Source: Nectonema munidae (Eukaryota > Nematomorpha > Nectonematoida > Nectonematidae). Taken from it: DNA of 64,000 nt. The notes beneath the pieces were generated by a model. The model was given only the letters and a program-made list of their open reading frames with translations. It made no database searches and was not told the DNA's origin. Positions 52,301-62,938 of the stretch are shown one piece after another (within the stretch, counting starts at the first letter, position 1; the number at the start of each line of letters is the position of its first letter). Both the position numbers and the translations under genes were made by a program. The DNA lies in assembly GCA_030549495.1 (NCBI GenBank), contig JAUIRK010001056.1:1045501-1109500 (forward strand). Direction: 5' to 3'.

Positions 52301-52966
52301 TCTTAAAAACAAAATCCGAAAACTGCAATTAAACATCTCAAGCATAATGAGAGCATATAGCCTTACGGCTGAAAGTGCTTTGATATCTCAAACCAAGCCT
52401 TAAAATAAAAAACACTAAAAATTTAAAAAACAACAAAAATACAAGTGTGTTCATAACAAAATGTAAGAGAATGTTGTGGGTTCAACCAGTGAAAGCGCTT
52501 TATAAGATGTGATATTTATATTTTAAATTAATTTATTTTAAAGCTATGTAAATAGAGATTGTAAGAGACGAAATGATTTAACAGCTTTTCATTTGTAGCT
52601 AGTTTTTTTCATTTTGATACTTTCTATGTAATAAACCTAACTAGTAAAATCTTGTATTAGTCCTAGAGACAAGCACGGGTGTGATAAATCTTTTATGTCT
52701 CTAATTGTTAAACACATCATTTTAAAAATCAATTGTAAAACCAATGTAATATTTGATGTAGGTAGGTAGGTAGGTATGGAGATTTCTAAGCACTTTCCAG
52801 TTGGAGCTGATATGCTTGCAAGTCTGCTGGAATTTAGTCTTCAAAGTGTAAGTTTAGTCTTTGTGGGTCTTTCTAAAATAGAAAGGAATATTTGGAAGAT
52901 TTTCATGACTGTAGACACTAGACTGTTGTGTAGAATGTATGGGTTAGTGATGATAATGGCTTATTG

Positions 52967-53338
52967 TTATTGGATATTTGAGGGAGGAATGAGTGTTTGG
53001 TTTGCAGAGAGTATTGGTTCGATTGTGGTTATGAGAAGAGAGAGATGTTTGATGAGTAATGGGTGTTGTAGAAGATCATGTAGAGAAGATGGAATATCTT
53101 TAAAAAAGTAGCGGCTTTTTTCAAGGAGTTGGTGTCGGTGAGAATGAAAAATTGGACAATAAAGGAGAATATGTATAGGTGTTTCAATGTACGAACAGCT
53201 GTAACGACAGAAAGGGTTTGAGTGAAGTTTGAATTTGAAGAAGTATGCATTACAAGGGCAATGGGATGAGAGCCAGCGAATGATGTTCCGAGGGAGTGAG
53301 TGAAAGTTTTTGTTTAAAATGTGTTGTGATAATGGCAT
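52967..53338 (-). pseudogene. LINE C-terminal CCHC finger
   Basis: A frame with NPFCRYSCSYIETPIHILLY followed by CPIFHSHRHQLLEKS and IEPILSANQT. It corresponds to [19 protein letters not shown] ... [10 protein letters not shown] of the 10-kb LINE, the typical end of RNase-H LINE ORF2 proteins. Confidence 0.7.
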
Positions 53339-53494
53339 AGATGTTGGAGGTGATGTGATGGTTGAGTCAATAGATTCTTGCTACTGCAGTAGTGTAGAGT
53401 TAGTTATAGTGTTTGTAAATGTGGAGATGGGTAGAGAAAATAGGGGTATGATCTGTGAATCGGAGATTTTTGATTTTGCAACGTAATCGACGAG

Positions 53495-54295
53495 CTAATT
53501 TTCGAAACAGCTGGAAAGAGCTGGGCACCAGACGATTTTTAATTCAAAGTAATTAGATAGGTGAATAAGTTTTCTTGCTAAACTATAAGTTGAATGTGAG
53601 ATTTTGTTTTCAAGTTTTAGCTCATTTATTAAATTTTGCGAGTCTGTGAAAAAAGCGATATATTTGAAGGAGGTAGAACAGGAAGTTAGGTTATTAAGGA
53701 GAATGTTGCATGATAGTAATACTGCATGAATTTCTGTTTCGTGTGCAGTGATTTCTGGATCTAGGTTTGTGTGTTGGATAAGAAATGGTTTTTTTGTGTT
53801 TTGTAGGAAGAATGCGCATGCAGCTGAAGAGCGGTGTTGTGATTTGGAACCGTCAGTGGAAATTGAAAGCGAATTGATAGTATTTGTTGTACGTTGGTGA
53901 GCTATAGAGTTTAGGGCAAGATATCTATGGTGACAGATGTTAGTGGTGTAAGGAGGAGACGAAGAAGGGTGGATGAGCTCGATTGGGTGATTTAATGGTA
54001 GCACTTGATAAGATGTTTTGTTAGGAGCCAACTGAATTAATAAGGAATTGTAGTACTGCAGTGATTGGGATGTTTGGGTTGTGTATAGGTTGGTGAAAGG
54101 ATGTGTTGGGGGTGTAGAGCAAAATGTTATAAGGTAATTTTTAAGAAGCGTTTTCTTTAGATTGAGATGTAGGGGTAGCGTGTTAGTGAATAATTCAAGT
54201 TTTGTAGTTGGTGTAGTGTGATAGGCATTGGTGATAGAAAGGAGACACAGGCGATGAATTTTGTTAAGATGAGTAAGGGATGACTGGTGTCTCAA
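53495..54295 (-). pseudogene. LINE RNase H region
   Basis: A 266-codon frame. Its second half has LSISTDGSKSQHRSSAACAF, EITAHETEIHAVLLSCNILL, FFTDSQNLINELK and LKIVWCPALSSCFEN, that is, the RNase H D-E-D motifs. The final WCPxH motif is altered (WCPAL). The first half is the thumb/connection region. Confidence 0.75.
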
Positions 54296-54619
54296 CTCTG
54301 AGCCCCATGAAAGAACTCCATATTTGAGGACAGGGAAAATGAGACTTTTATAACTGAACTTTGTGATTTTTGGGGAAAGTCCCCATTTGTAAGAAATTCC
54401 GTTTTTAATAGAGAAAAGTGTTTTGACTAATTTTTGTGAGGTGCTTTTAAAATGAGTTGAGAATTTTAAGTTGGGTTGGAAAGTGAGCCCAAGATATTTT
54501 ACTTGGTTCTGTGGATCTAATTTGTTTGTTGTGTTAAGTTGTAAGGGTAAATGTTTGATTCTTTTGCGTGTGAAATGAATTAAGTAGAATTTATTAGGGT
54601 TAAAGGAAATTTTGTATTG

Positions 54620-55852
54620 TTACGCTCTGAATTGAATTTGTTTTAGTAAGGAAGCAGATTGTTTAAGATTTTCGTTTTGCTCAGAACTAGAAAAAGAGAA
54701 AAGAAGGTCGTCGGAATATCCCTGAGAAAAGTCAGAGTTGTTGTTGATAAAAGCAAGAAGGGGGTTGATGAGTATTAACCAAAGTAGCTCAGATAAGCTG
54801 CCACATTGAAGAGTAGAGAGAGAGAGCTCGCGAATATATGAGTTGTTGTTTTCAGTTAGAATTAGAATGCGATGGTTGAGGTAATTGTGTATGAACTTTA
54901 TCATGTATTTGGGGTTGGTGTTATCTATGAGGTTGTTAATGATAACTGGGTTCCAGGCAGTGTGAGTTTTTGTTGGGAAGATAGGAAAATTGGTTAGCGT
55001 GAATAAGTCGATTTTTAAGCTATAATGTAGCAGTCTCTTTCTGAGAATTTTCTCTAAAATTTTGCCTGTTGTCGGTAAAAGAGATATGGGGCGCCAATTT
55101 TTTATGTTATTGGGATTTCGATTGGGTTTAGGAATCAAGATTAATTTGCTAATTTTCCAGATATTGGGAAAGTAGCCTAGTCTTAAGAAACTATTGAATA
55201 ATTGAAGTATGTGGGGATAGATAATATGGTATGCTTTGCGAACGTGTTTCATGTATATGTGGTCGTAGCTGCATGCTAGTTTGGGTTTAAAGGAGTTTAA
55301 GGCGTTGCTGAGTTCTGTAATGGTGATTCGTGGAAAATCAAAGGTGTCGATATTGCGTAGATATGATTGAGTTTTCAGTCTTATGATGGAATTGTGGATG
55401 TTATCGGTTGTTAGTGAATCGGATGGAAAAAGTGGAGTAAGAAAGGAGGGGTTCAAGTGTGATGTTTCAGTGTTGTTTGCTGGAAGTATATGGGGAGGTA
55501 AGGGAGATGAGGATTTTTTATTAGTGATTTTATGAATAGTACTCCAGGGGTTGGAAGGAGTTTGAGTGGTGAATTTTTTCCAGGCTTGTTTTTTAGCTTT
55601 ATTGATTTCTTTTTTGTATAAGTTTTTTAGTAGGAAGTAATGTTGAATGTTATCATGGGTGTTTATTTTTCTTATAAGTTTTGATGAACGTTTGAGTTGG
55701 TGTTTTAGATTGTTCAAGTAGGAGTTCCAGAAATAGGCGTTTTTGCGTTTTGGAAATGGGTTGTTAGGAGTGGAAGAGAGAATAGAAGTTGAAATTGTTT
55801 TGTTAAAGAATAAAGCTGATATCTCTAGTTCTGATGTTGTATTGGTTTTCAT
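54620..55852 (-). pseudogene. LINE reverse transcriptase region
   Basis: 410 codons with NLYKKEINKAKKQAWKKF, LNSFKPKLACSYDHIYMKHV, KLILIPKPNRNPNNIKNWRP, ISLLPTTGKILEKILRKRLL, then GSLSELLWLILINPLLAF and the active-site box GYSDDLLFS (about residue 376). The segment that should carry motif A (FxD) is missing between TAWNPVIINNLID and KYMIKFIHNYL, so the enzyme could not work. Confidence 0.78.
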
Positions 55853-56640
55853 TTCGGTATTGTATAGTTTGGATTGTAGGGTTTTAGGAAAGCTGTCCAG
55901 AAAATGTGTTTGCCAATGGGGTTGTTGTGTTGGATCTTTTTATGTACATTAAGATTGGCTTGGAAAGATATAAACGAGTGGTCTGAAGCTGAGGGTGTAT
56001 CACAAATCTTCTAATTTTTTATGATTTTAATGGTTTCATTTGAGATAATGGTAATGTCATTGTGGGATTGATATATTTGGTCTAGGTGTTTTCGTTGAAA
56101 AGTTAGCGATGTGTTAGAATCAGCTATAGTGAGGTTATGGGCAGAAAGAAAATTTAGGGTTTGCAAACCACGAAGATTTTGTTTTGTATCCCATAAATAT
56201 GAGCGTGCATTTAGGTCTGTAGAAATAATGAGCAAAAAACTTTTGTTAATGTGGTTTTTATTTGGGTCAATACGTTATCAAAACGATAGGGAATGGGATG
56301 TAAAGAAGATGGTTGTGAGTAAAGAGAACAGAAGATTAGTGGCGTAGTAGTGGAGTGGATAAGAGTGAAGATGTAGTTAGAGTTAGAGAATTGGTATAAT
56401 GGTGTATTTAGAATGGATGTTTTATTATGATGCAAGCGGAGTAATCGTCTAAAGGGGGTATGTGTATGAGTTTGTATTGGTCAAGCAGGTGAGGCATGCG
56501 TGTGTAGGGTTCCTTGATGGATATTACCTCGTATTGTTGGGAAAGAATTATATTAATAAGGTTATCCGATGCGGTTTTAGAATGATTTAAATTGATGTGC
56601 AAAAAATTTAACATGTGTAATTATCTATAGTTTTAATGTC

Positions 56641-57052
56641 TAAGAGAAGCATTGAATGTGGAGAATTGAACATTTTTCTTTTTTTTGATCTTGCCACATT
56701 TGATGCTAAAATTACTAAATATATTCAATATTTTTATTTTGATTTTTAAAAATATTTTTAATTTTTTAGTAAATAATCAATTATAATTATAATTACAATT
56801 ATAATTATAATTATTTATAAACAAAATTAAAAAAAATAACTACAAAATATTAATTACTAAAATTAAAATTACTAAATAATATTTAATATTTTTATTTTGA
56901 TTTTTAAAAATATTTTTAATTGATCAACATTGTGATTGATAGTAATTTATTTATACTAATTAACTTAAAGTCAATATATTTATATTTTCTAATGTTAAAT
57001 AGAAATTATTATAATATATTAAATATTTTTATTGTAAATTTATCTAATGTAC
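56641..57052. other. AT-rich spacer between two LINEs
   Basis: Nearly pure A/T with ATAATTATAATTACAATTAT-type self-complementary runs around 56780-56820 and two near-copies of AATATTTAATATTTTTATTT with TTGATTTTTAAAAATATTTT (about 56725 and 56880). No gene. Confidence 0.6.
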
Positions 57053-57462
57053 AAGAAGAAGAAGAAGAAGAAGAAGAAGAATTTATTAGCATAAAATAAT
57101 CTCATAAAAAAAAATTTCACATTTGAGAATATGCTTGTATTTCAAGGGTCAGAAGACCGTAACAGAAATACTAAAAAAAACATTAAAATATTTTTTTTAA
57201 TTGTTCATAAATGTTAAATAAATGTTAAATCAACAATTAAACATAGTTAAAAATGAAATTGATATTAAAAAAATTTAAATAAAAAAATCAAATTATATTA
57301 AATCATCACAAAATTGATTCAATCTTGTTTCAATAAATATTCATTCAGGCGTCTTTTCAATGTTGAAAGTGAAACATTCATAATTTGAAAATCTTGCAAA
57401 TATTCATTCCAGATTTTAGTTATACGAAACTTCAAACTTGACTGCGTGGATTTCAAGCGATA

Positions 57463-60261
57463 TTATGGTATCTGCAAATTATACATATATCTTGGGGAAA
57501 AACGTTCTGAATCGTGATTGAATGTGAAAAAATTGCTTATGGCCACAGGCAAATATCCATTAAAAAATTTCCAAGCCACAATACAAAGTTGTTTGATATA
57601 AATTTCTTTTATATTGAGCAAGTTGTTACTTTTAAAAATTGAAAGAGTATGCGCTCGGAATGTCAGATTGGATACCAATCTTATGCATTTTTTTTGAAGA
57701 GTATGCAAACTTGAGAGGTCCACAAAGCCCCAATTGACCAAACTATAGGAAAGATGAGGCAAAACTAGTGATCTATATATATCCAGTTTAATTTTCGATG
57801 GAAGTGATCTGAATCGATATAAAATACCAATTACAATACTAACTTTAGTGCAAATGTGTTTAATGTGTAGATTCCAATTCAATTTTTCACTCAAGATTAA
57901 ACCTAAATAATTATGAGATACTGATAAATGCAAATTGAGATTTTTCAAGAAGGTAGGCTGAGCATTTTTCTTAGAAAAAAACATATGAACAGTTTTAGAG
58001 TTATTAATTCCAAGTTCATTCACTGTACACCAACCAAAAACTTTATTGACATTTTCTCTATAAACAGACTCAATTGTTTTATTCTGAGCCAGAGAAACAT
58101 TTAGGAGAAATGAATAAGATATAAGAATAGTCAAATCATCAGCAAAAGCTAAAAACTCTAACGAAGCGTTTGATTGAAATATGTCATTAATATAAATTAA
58201 AAAAAGGAAGGGACCCAAAACAGAACCCTGAGGTACTCCTCTGGATACATGAATCAAATTTGAATAACTATCATTCGCAAGCACTGCTTGTTTTCTGAAT
58301 GACAAATATGATTTAAAAAATTTCAAAGTTCTTTCATCAAATCCATACTTTTCCAGCTTGAATAAAAGTTTTTCATGTGATACTGAGTCGAAAGCTTTCG
58401 ATAAATCTAGGAACAATGCTAAAATATCATCTCCAGAATCAAGATATTCATAAATTGATGTCAAGAAAAATGAATGAGCAAACGTAGTAGAAGAATTTTT
58501 CCTAAAACCGAACTGCTTTGAATTGAAAAGATTGTTTTGATCAAAATGATGAATTAATTGCTTGAGAATAATTTTTTCAAAAAGTTTTGAAATTATGCTA
58601 ATCAAAGAGATTGGACGATAATTGTTGATGTCGTGTCTCTCACCTTTTTTTTTGTAGACACGTATGCACTTACTAATTTTGAGACATGATGGAAAGAGTG
58701 AATTTTGCATGCACGAATTAAAAGCTAAAAATAGTGGATATGCTATTTCATTTTCAATGAGTTTTAGGTGATAAGAAGAAATTCCATAAAAATCTTCACT
58801 TTTACTATTTTTCAAATTTTTAATGGCAATGAGCACTTCTTCCAGAGTGATTTCTTCAAGTCTAAACTTCGAACTTTGAAAAGGAATGTAATTTTTCATT
58901 TCAGAAAAAGATGATTGAGGTACACGGCTAATAAATGAATTATTTATGAAATCACATAGATTTTGTTCATTTATGATTTGAGAATTATCTTTTAGAATTA
59001 AAGATGAATCTTCATTCTTTTTAATCAATTTATTAATATTCTTCCAGACTTCTTTGCTATTTTTGTTTTCAAACAATCGTGCATAGAATTTTTCTTTTAA
59101 ACTTCTCGTTATCTGCTTTACTTGTTGACAAAAGTGAGTATGTTGATTTTTTAGATCATAATTTATTTTATATTCACGGGTTCTTTTAATTTTAAAAAAT
59201 ACTTTATCCTTTTTCTTTATTAGAGTCAATAATTCTTCATTTGCCCATTCAGCAAATCTTTCTTTATACTTATTGAAATTTTTCGTTTTTTGTACTTTTT
59301 TAGCCTGATTAGCACAATAACTTAAACAATGATTAATTGTGTAAATCATATTTTCTGGATCAGACTCACTTGGAAAATACCAACAAATTGAACGTAATAG
59401 ATTCTGAAAAAAACTCTTATCAAATATGACTCTGGGAGATTTCTGATTTTTATGCAATTGATTACGAAAGCTATGTTCAATGGTTGTAAAAATTGGAATA
59501 TGGTCTGAAAAGGATGTTTGTATATTGTATCCCTTAAATTTTTTCTCACTTGATACAAATATATTATCTATCAATGTAAATGCTTGGTATCTCGTTGGTT
59601 TGGTGATTGAAGGTACGAAATGGTGTTGCATAAGCAAATTCAAAAAAAAGGAAGAATAATTCTTATTATTATATTCGAGGAGGTTAATATTAAAATCACC
59701 AAGAATAATTGATCTGTTATTATTGTGTTTGTTTTTCATCAAAAAAGTTTGAAAATTTTCAAAAAATTCATCCATATGATCGCTACCAAAAAGAGGCAAT
59801 CGGTAAATATTGTGAAAAGATAAAATATTTGAAAAACCAGAAGTTATGCTAATGGAAAAAACTTCATAAAGATTTGACGAAAATTCACTATCCAAAATGT
59901 CAACTTTATACTGTTCTTTAACGAAAAAGCATAAGCCTCCATGTTGTGAAATTCTCTTCGGTTGAGAAAAAAACATGTAAGCAGGTATATTATATGTAAT
60001 ATCATCCAACATCCAAGTTTCTTGCAAGGCTAAGACATCAATGTAAACATTGTTTCTTTTTAATTGTTTTAACATTAATTCAATATGATTGAATTTTGCT
60101 CGAATAGATTGAACATTCATTGATAATATGTTAAAATTGAAAAAATCAGAAGATTTATCTTCATTTAATTTTAAAATATCAGATTTATGTAAATGAACAT
60201 CATAACTTTTATCATAAATATCAAAAAGCAAATCTGTTAAATCGAATGATTCGTCAACCAT
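57463..60261 (-). CDS. LINE ORF2: endonuclease and reverse transcriptase
   Basis: Starts at ATG 60261, which overlaps the ORF1 stop as ATGGTTGA; an earlier in-frame ATG at 60285 is less likely. The endonuclease shows FNILSMNVQSIRAKFNHIEL, LALQETWM, ILGDFNINLLE and SFSDHIPIF. RT motifs are YRPISLISIISKLFEKIILK, LFLDLSKAFDSVSHEKLLFK, RGVPQGSVLGPFLFLIYIND and FLAFADDLTIL. The frame stops at TAA 57465-57463, yet the same frame continues for 53 sense codons (YRLKSTQSSLKFRITKIWNE ... LKRRLNEYLLKQD), which resembles the conserved CR1-type C-terminus, so a single nonsense change probably shortens the protein. Confidence 0.85.
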   Translation of the reverse strand: MVDESFDLTDLLFDIYDKSYDVHLHKSDILKLNEDKSSDFFNFNILSMNVQSIRAKFNHIELMLKQLKRNNVYIDVLALQETWMLDDITYNIPAYMFFSQPKRISQHGGLCFFVKEQYKVDILDSEFSSNLYEVFSISITSGFSNILSFHNIYRLPLFGSDHMDEFFENFQTFLMKNKHNNNRSIILGDFNINLLEYNNKNYSSFFLNLLMQHHFVPSITKPTRYQAFTLIDNIFVSSEKKFKGYNIQTSFSDHIPIFTTIEHSFRNQLHKNQKSPRVIFDKSFFQNLLRSICWYFPSESDPENMIYTINHCLSYCANQAKKVQKTKNFNKYKERFAEWANEELLTLIKKKDKVFFKIKRTREYKINYDLKNQHTHFCQQVKQITRSLKEKFYARLFENKNSKEVWKNINKLIKKNEDSSLILKDNSQIINEQNLCDFINNSFISRVPQSSFSEMKNYIPFQSSKFRLEEITLEEVLIAIKNLKNSKSEDFYGISSYHLKLIENEIAYPLFLAFNSCMQNSLFPSCLKISKCIRVYKKKGERHDINNYRPISLISIISKLFEKIILKQLIHHFDQNNLFNSKQFGFRKNSSTTFAHSFFLTSIYEYLDSGDDILALFLDLSKAFDSVSHEKLLFKLEKYGFDERTLKFFKSYLSFRKQAVLANDSYSNLIHVSRGVPQGSVLGPFLFLIYINDIFQSNASLEFLAFADDLTILISYSFLLNVSLAQNKTIESVYRENVNKVFGWCTVNELGINNSKTVHMFFSKKNAQPTFLKNLNLHLSVSHNYLGLILSEKLNWNLHIKHICTKVSIVIGILYRFRSLPSKIKLDIYRSLVLPHLSYSLVNWGFVDLSSLHTLQKKCIRLVSNLTFRAHTLSIFKSNNLLNIKEIYIKQLCIVAWKFFNGYLPVAISNFFTFNHDSERFSPRYMYNLQIP

Positions 60262-61369
60262 TAGAAAGTAATATATCCAATTCATTCATTTTTTTTATCA
60301 ACAAATTATCGTATATTTTTTTCTTAAGAGGGCATTCTTTTGAAAATGGGTGATGATCAGCTTGCATTCCTTTATCTTTGCAATTTTTGCAAGTTGTTAT
60401 TTCTGAAGAACAATTCGTGTATTCATGATCTTTATCTCCACAAAGAGAACAATATTGTGATTTTGATTTAAAGTGTTCTAGTTTAAGACAATTTGAACAC
60501 TGCTTTACACGCGGTAAAGTAGGGATTATTGGATATGATGAAAATCCAATATATACTTTACCTGCTTTTAGCACTTTAGTTAAAGCTTGTTTATCAAATT
60601 CCACATCAATTCCATAATGGTCTTTATGGGAATTGAACTTATATTTTTCTACTGAAATAATATCTTCAACTTTAATATCATTTTGTGATGATATTTTTTC
60701 ATTTATTTCGTTCATTTCTATGAAATTTGGAACTCTTTTGAAGGTTAATTTCGGAACTATATTTTCAAGTTGCGTTGTCTTAAATTTTTCCTTCAATTCA
60801 TCTTCGATTTTATTGCGGCACTTTGTAGAGGAAGCCTCAATTAATAGCTTTTTGGATTTTAAAACTTTAATTTTATTTATATTACATTTAGACTTCAAAT
60901 TTTCATGCAGAAATTTTTCAGCCTCATTTTTTTTACCAGATAAAAATTCTTGATTTGGTTCCACAACTATACAATTTTTGGTACAAAAATTTTTTGATTT
61001 ATCATTTTTCTTACTTATTACTTCAGCAAAAGACAACTTTTGTTCAACTCTAGGTGTTTTAAGCTCTTCAACTTGTTCAATGAGTTTTTTGATAATTGAG
61101 TTTTGTTCATCAATCTGTGATTTCAAATCTTTTACTATATCAAAAATCTCTTTAATCGAACTTCGATTTTTATTTCTGCATTCGGTGCAATGCCAACGAA
61201 AACCATGCTGGCTAAATTTATCAAGTGTTTTGAAAAAACTTTTATTGAAATTTTGACAATCAAAACATTTCCACTCAAAACAATTATCACATTGGATCAT
61301 CTCTTCGGTTAAAATAGAACACTGAGAACACTTATAGGTTCCCGCGTCCTTATATTCACCCTCACTCAT
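60254..61369 (-). CDS. LINE ORF1: PHD-type finger, coiled coil, zinc knuckles
   Basis: 371 codons. Residues 14-64 form a PHD/zinc-finger pattern (C14, C17, C27, C30, C35, C38, then HC61, C64). Residues 72-104 are a probable coiled coil (EIFDIVKDLKSQIDEQNSII). The C-terminal part has CSNCLKLEHF, CSLCGDKDHEYTNC and CKNCKDK knuckles. PHD-bearing ORF1 proteins are known from CR1-clade elements; they coat the LINE RNA. The stop overlaps the ORF2 start. Confidence 0.85.
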   Translation of the reverse strand: MSEGEYKDAGTYKCSQCSILTEEMIQCDNCFEWKCFDCQNFNKSFFKTLDKFSQHGFRWHCTECRNKNRSSIKEIFDIVKDLKSQIDEQNSIIKKLIEQVEELKTPRVEQKLSFAEVISKKNDKSKNFCTKNCIVVEPNQEFLSGKKNEAEKFLHENLKSKCNINKIKVLKSKKLLIEASSTKCRNKIEDELKEKFKTTQLENIVPKLTFKRVPNFIEMNEINEKISSQNDIKVEDIISVEKYKFNSHKDHYGIDVEFDKQALTKVLKAGKVYIGFSSYPIIPTLPRVKQCSNCLKLEHFKSKSQYCSLCGDKDHEYTNCSSEITTCKNCKDKGMQADHHPFSKECPLKKKIYDNLLIKKMNELDILLSNG

Positions 61370-61372
61370 AAA

Positions 61373-62026
61373 CGAGCAATTATTAAATTCAAAACCTCAA
61401 AAGGTATAAATTAAAACGTAAATTCAAAAGATTTAAGATAATACTTATCGGATTAATTGAAGAAACTGATACCTTTCCAGACTAAGAATCACAAATATAT
61501 TTTATCAGCCATTTTATAATTAGATGAAAATTTTGACAAAAAATACACATCAAAAAAGAATCACAATTTTATTACATTACAAATATATGCTTTCTATATA
61601 GGGAATTCTTAAATTGTTAATATATTTTCATTTATTGTGCATTATATTCCAAAATAAATAGATTTGAATTTATTACTGAAATATTTTGAGAAATATTACG
61701 TTGTCGGCAAATATTATAAAAAAGTTTTTTCTTTTTACCTTTTTTTACATAATTATACTTTTTTATCTTTAAAAAGTTTTTCAGTTTAGACTATAAAATA
61801 TTTAGCTCCAAACGGTTTTTTATGAAAGATGGATGTGTTAAATGGAAGATATGATACAAGAGTAATTTTTAAATTTGTTATTGAATGTCATCCGCGTGGT
61901 ATCATAAAAAAAGATTAGATTTTACAGTTTAATGTTGAATTGGCGAGATGGAATCTCTAAAAAAATCGTCTTCTCATGGAAAATTTGAGATAATCAAAAG
62001 AAATAGGCTGCTTGATAATTTAAATA
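61373..62026. other. AT-rich spacer, may include LINE 5' UTR
   Basis: No frame or repeat recognised. The first part probably contains the 5' UTR of the adjacent LINE, whose exact start I cannot place. Confidence 0.5.
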
Positions 62027-62302
62027 CTACAAGGTTTGTATCAAAAATGAATTAAATATTTTAAAAACATTTGAATCATTTTTATATCCTTTCTGGGGAC
62101 CAGGAGGAAAAGGAGAAAAATCTCTGCTGTTCAAACTTTCAACTCTTCCCCTGAGAGTAGTTTGAAGTGACCAAGAATACTCTTTTGAGTCTGGAGCTAC
62201 TAGATTATGATCCATTTCTTCAGAAATATGAAGTAAAGAAGTAGAAGAACGTGTGCTTGCTTCGCTTAAAGAAAAATTAGAACTTTCCTGAGAACTTGAC
62301 AT
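62027..62302 (-). CDS. Unrecognised small serine-rich protein, 91 aa
   Basis: ATG at 62302, TAG at 62029-62027. A serine-rich N-terminus (MSSSQESSNFSLSEASTRSS) is followed by YSWSLQTTLRGRVESLN and a proline-rich SPFPPGPQKGYK. The base composition is less AT-biased than its surroundings, which favours real coding, but I recognise no family and no splice partner. It could be one exon of a longer gene. Confidence 0.35.
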   Translation of the reverse strand: MSSSQESSNFSLSEASTRSSTSLLHISEEMDHNLVAPDSKEYSWSLQTTLRGRVESLNSRDFSPFPPGPQKGYKNDSNVFKIFNSFLIQTL

Positions 62303-62487
62303 GACTCAAAAGTAAAGATATGTTTACAATCAATATCACAAAGTTCAACTTTTTTCAGCCATTAATGAAGCATGTCATAAACATTTTGTTCATTGGTTAT
62401 ATAGCATTATTATTGTTGTTGTTATTTTCCTCATCAATAGTAAAGACGCGTGGTTTCATATGATAATGATATGTTAAGATATCTTAA

Positions 62488-62724
62488 CTATTTGAATGAT
62501 ATGTTAAGTTCTTCATTCGTTACCACTTTAAAATTTTTGGTTTTAATAAAAGCCTTGATTTTTGAATCAGTGATTGAAGTATCTTCAAAAAAATTTAAAA
62601 TTTTTTTATACTTTTCAATTGAAACAATGTGTGAATTTGATGATTGATTTTGCAAAAATTTGTTCATGTGATTTTGATGTAAAACAAAATCAGAAGTTTC
62701 TTGATTTTCACAATTGAAATTCAT
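62488..62724 (-). CDS. Unrecognised open frame, 78 aa
   Basis: ATG at 62724. The sequence contains EKYKKILNFFEDTSITDSKI then KAFIKTKNFKVV, faintly like the N-terminal helical segment of transposon integrases. It lies downstream of the Mutator-like transposase fragment and may be element-derived. Low support. Confidence 0.25.
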   Translation of the reverse strand: MNFNCENQETSDFVLHQNHMNKFLQNQSSNSHIVSIEKYKKILNFFEDTSITDSKIKAFIKTKNFKVVTNEELNISFK

Positions 62725-62938
62725 TATAATGTTTTAAATTGAAAAGAAATAAGAAATAATTAGAAAAAAAATATAATTTCTTAAAAAGTTTCGAAAATAT
62801 GAAATATGATATGAAAATATATAAAAGAAAACTATGAATTTAGAAGTTTTAAATATGACTAAAAGTAATTTAAATCATAAAAAAATAATTAAATAAAAAA
62901 ATTCTAAAATACGTATTATTTTTTTAAAGCTTTTCTTA

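Larger units (their letters stand above)
52758..56640 (-). mobile_element. RNase-H-bearing LINE, decayed, with (TACC)n tail
   Basis: Read on the minus strand: ORF2 start (56614, MLNFLHINLNHSK), endonuclease pieces (TDLNARSYLWDTKQN, SHNDITI), an RT frame (55852-54620), RNase H (about 53880-53500) and CCHC finger (53338-52967), a 3' UTR, and a (TACC)4-5 tail at 52777-52758. It shares architecture and the S-D-D active-site variant with the element at 10 kb but is clearly a different family. There are multiple frame breaks and an internal loss; the ORF1 region is absent, so it is 5'-truncated and dead. Confidence 0.8.
57053..61372 (-). mobile_element. CR1/L2-like LINE, nearly intact, (TTC)n tail
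   Basis: Full two-ORF non-LTR retrotransposon on the minus strand: PHD-finger ORF1 (371 aa), ORF2 with endonuclease and RT (940 aa, FADD active site, no RNase H), a 3' UTR with CTGACCCTTGAAATACAAGC and AATAAA, ending in about nine TTC repeats (57082-57053). CR1-superfamily LINEs commonly end in short microsatellite tails. ORF1 is open; ORF2 has only one in-frame stop close to its end. It is therefore young. The 5' UTR extent above 61372 is unknown. Confidence 0.88.

Noticed and set aside
52776-53111. Plus-strand open frame of 111 codons
   Set aside because: Antisense to the LINE 3' UTR and C-terminal finger; starts inside the microsatellite tail.
60633-61256. Plus-strand open frames opposite LINE ORF1
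   Set aside because: Shadows of the PHD/zinc-knuckle ORF1 on the minus strand.
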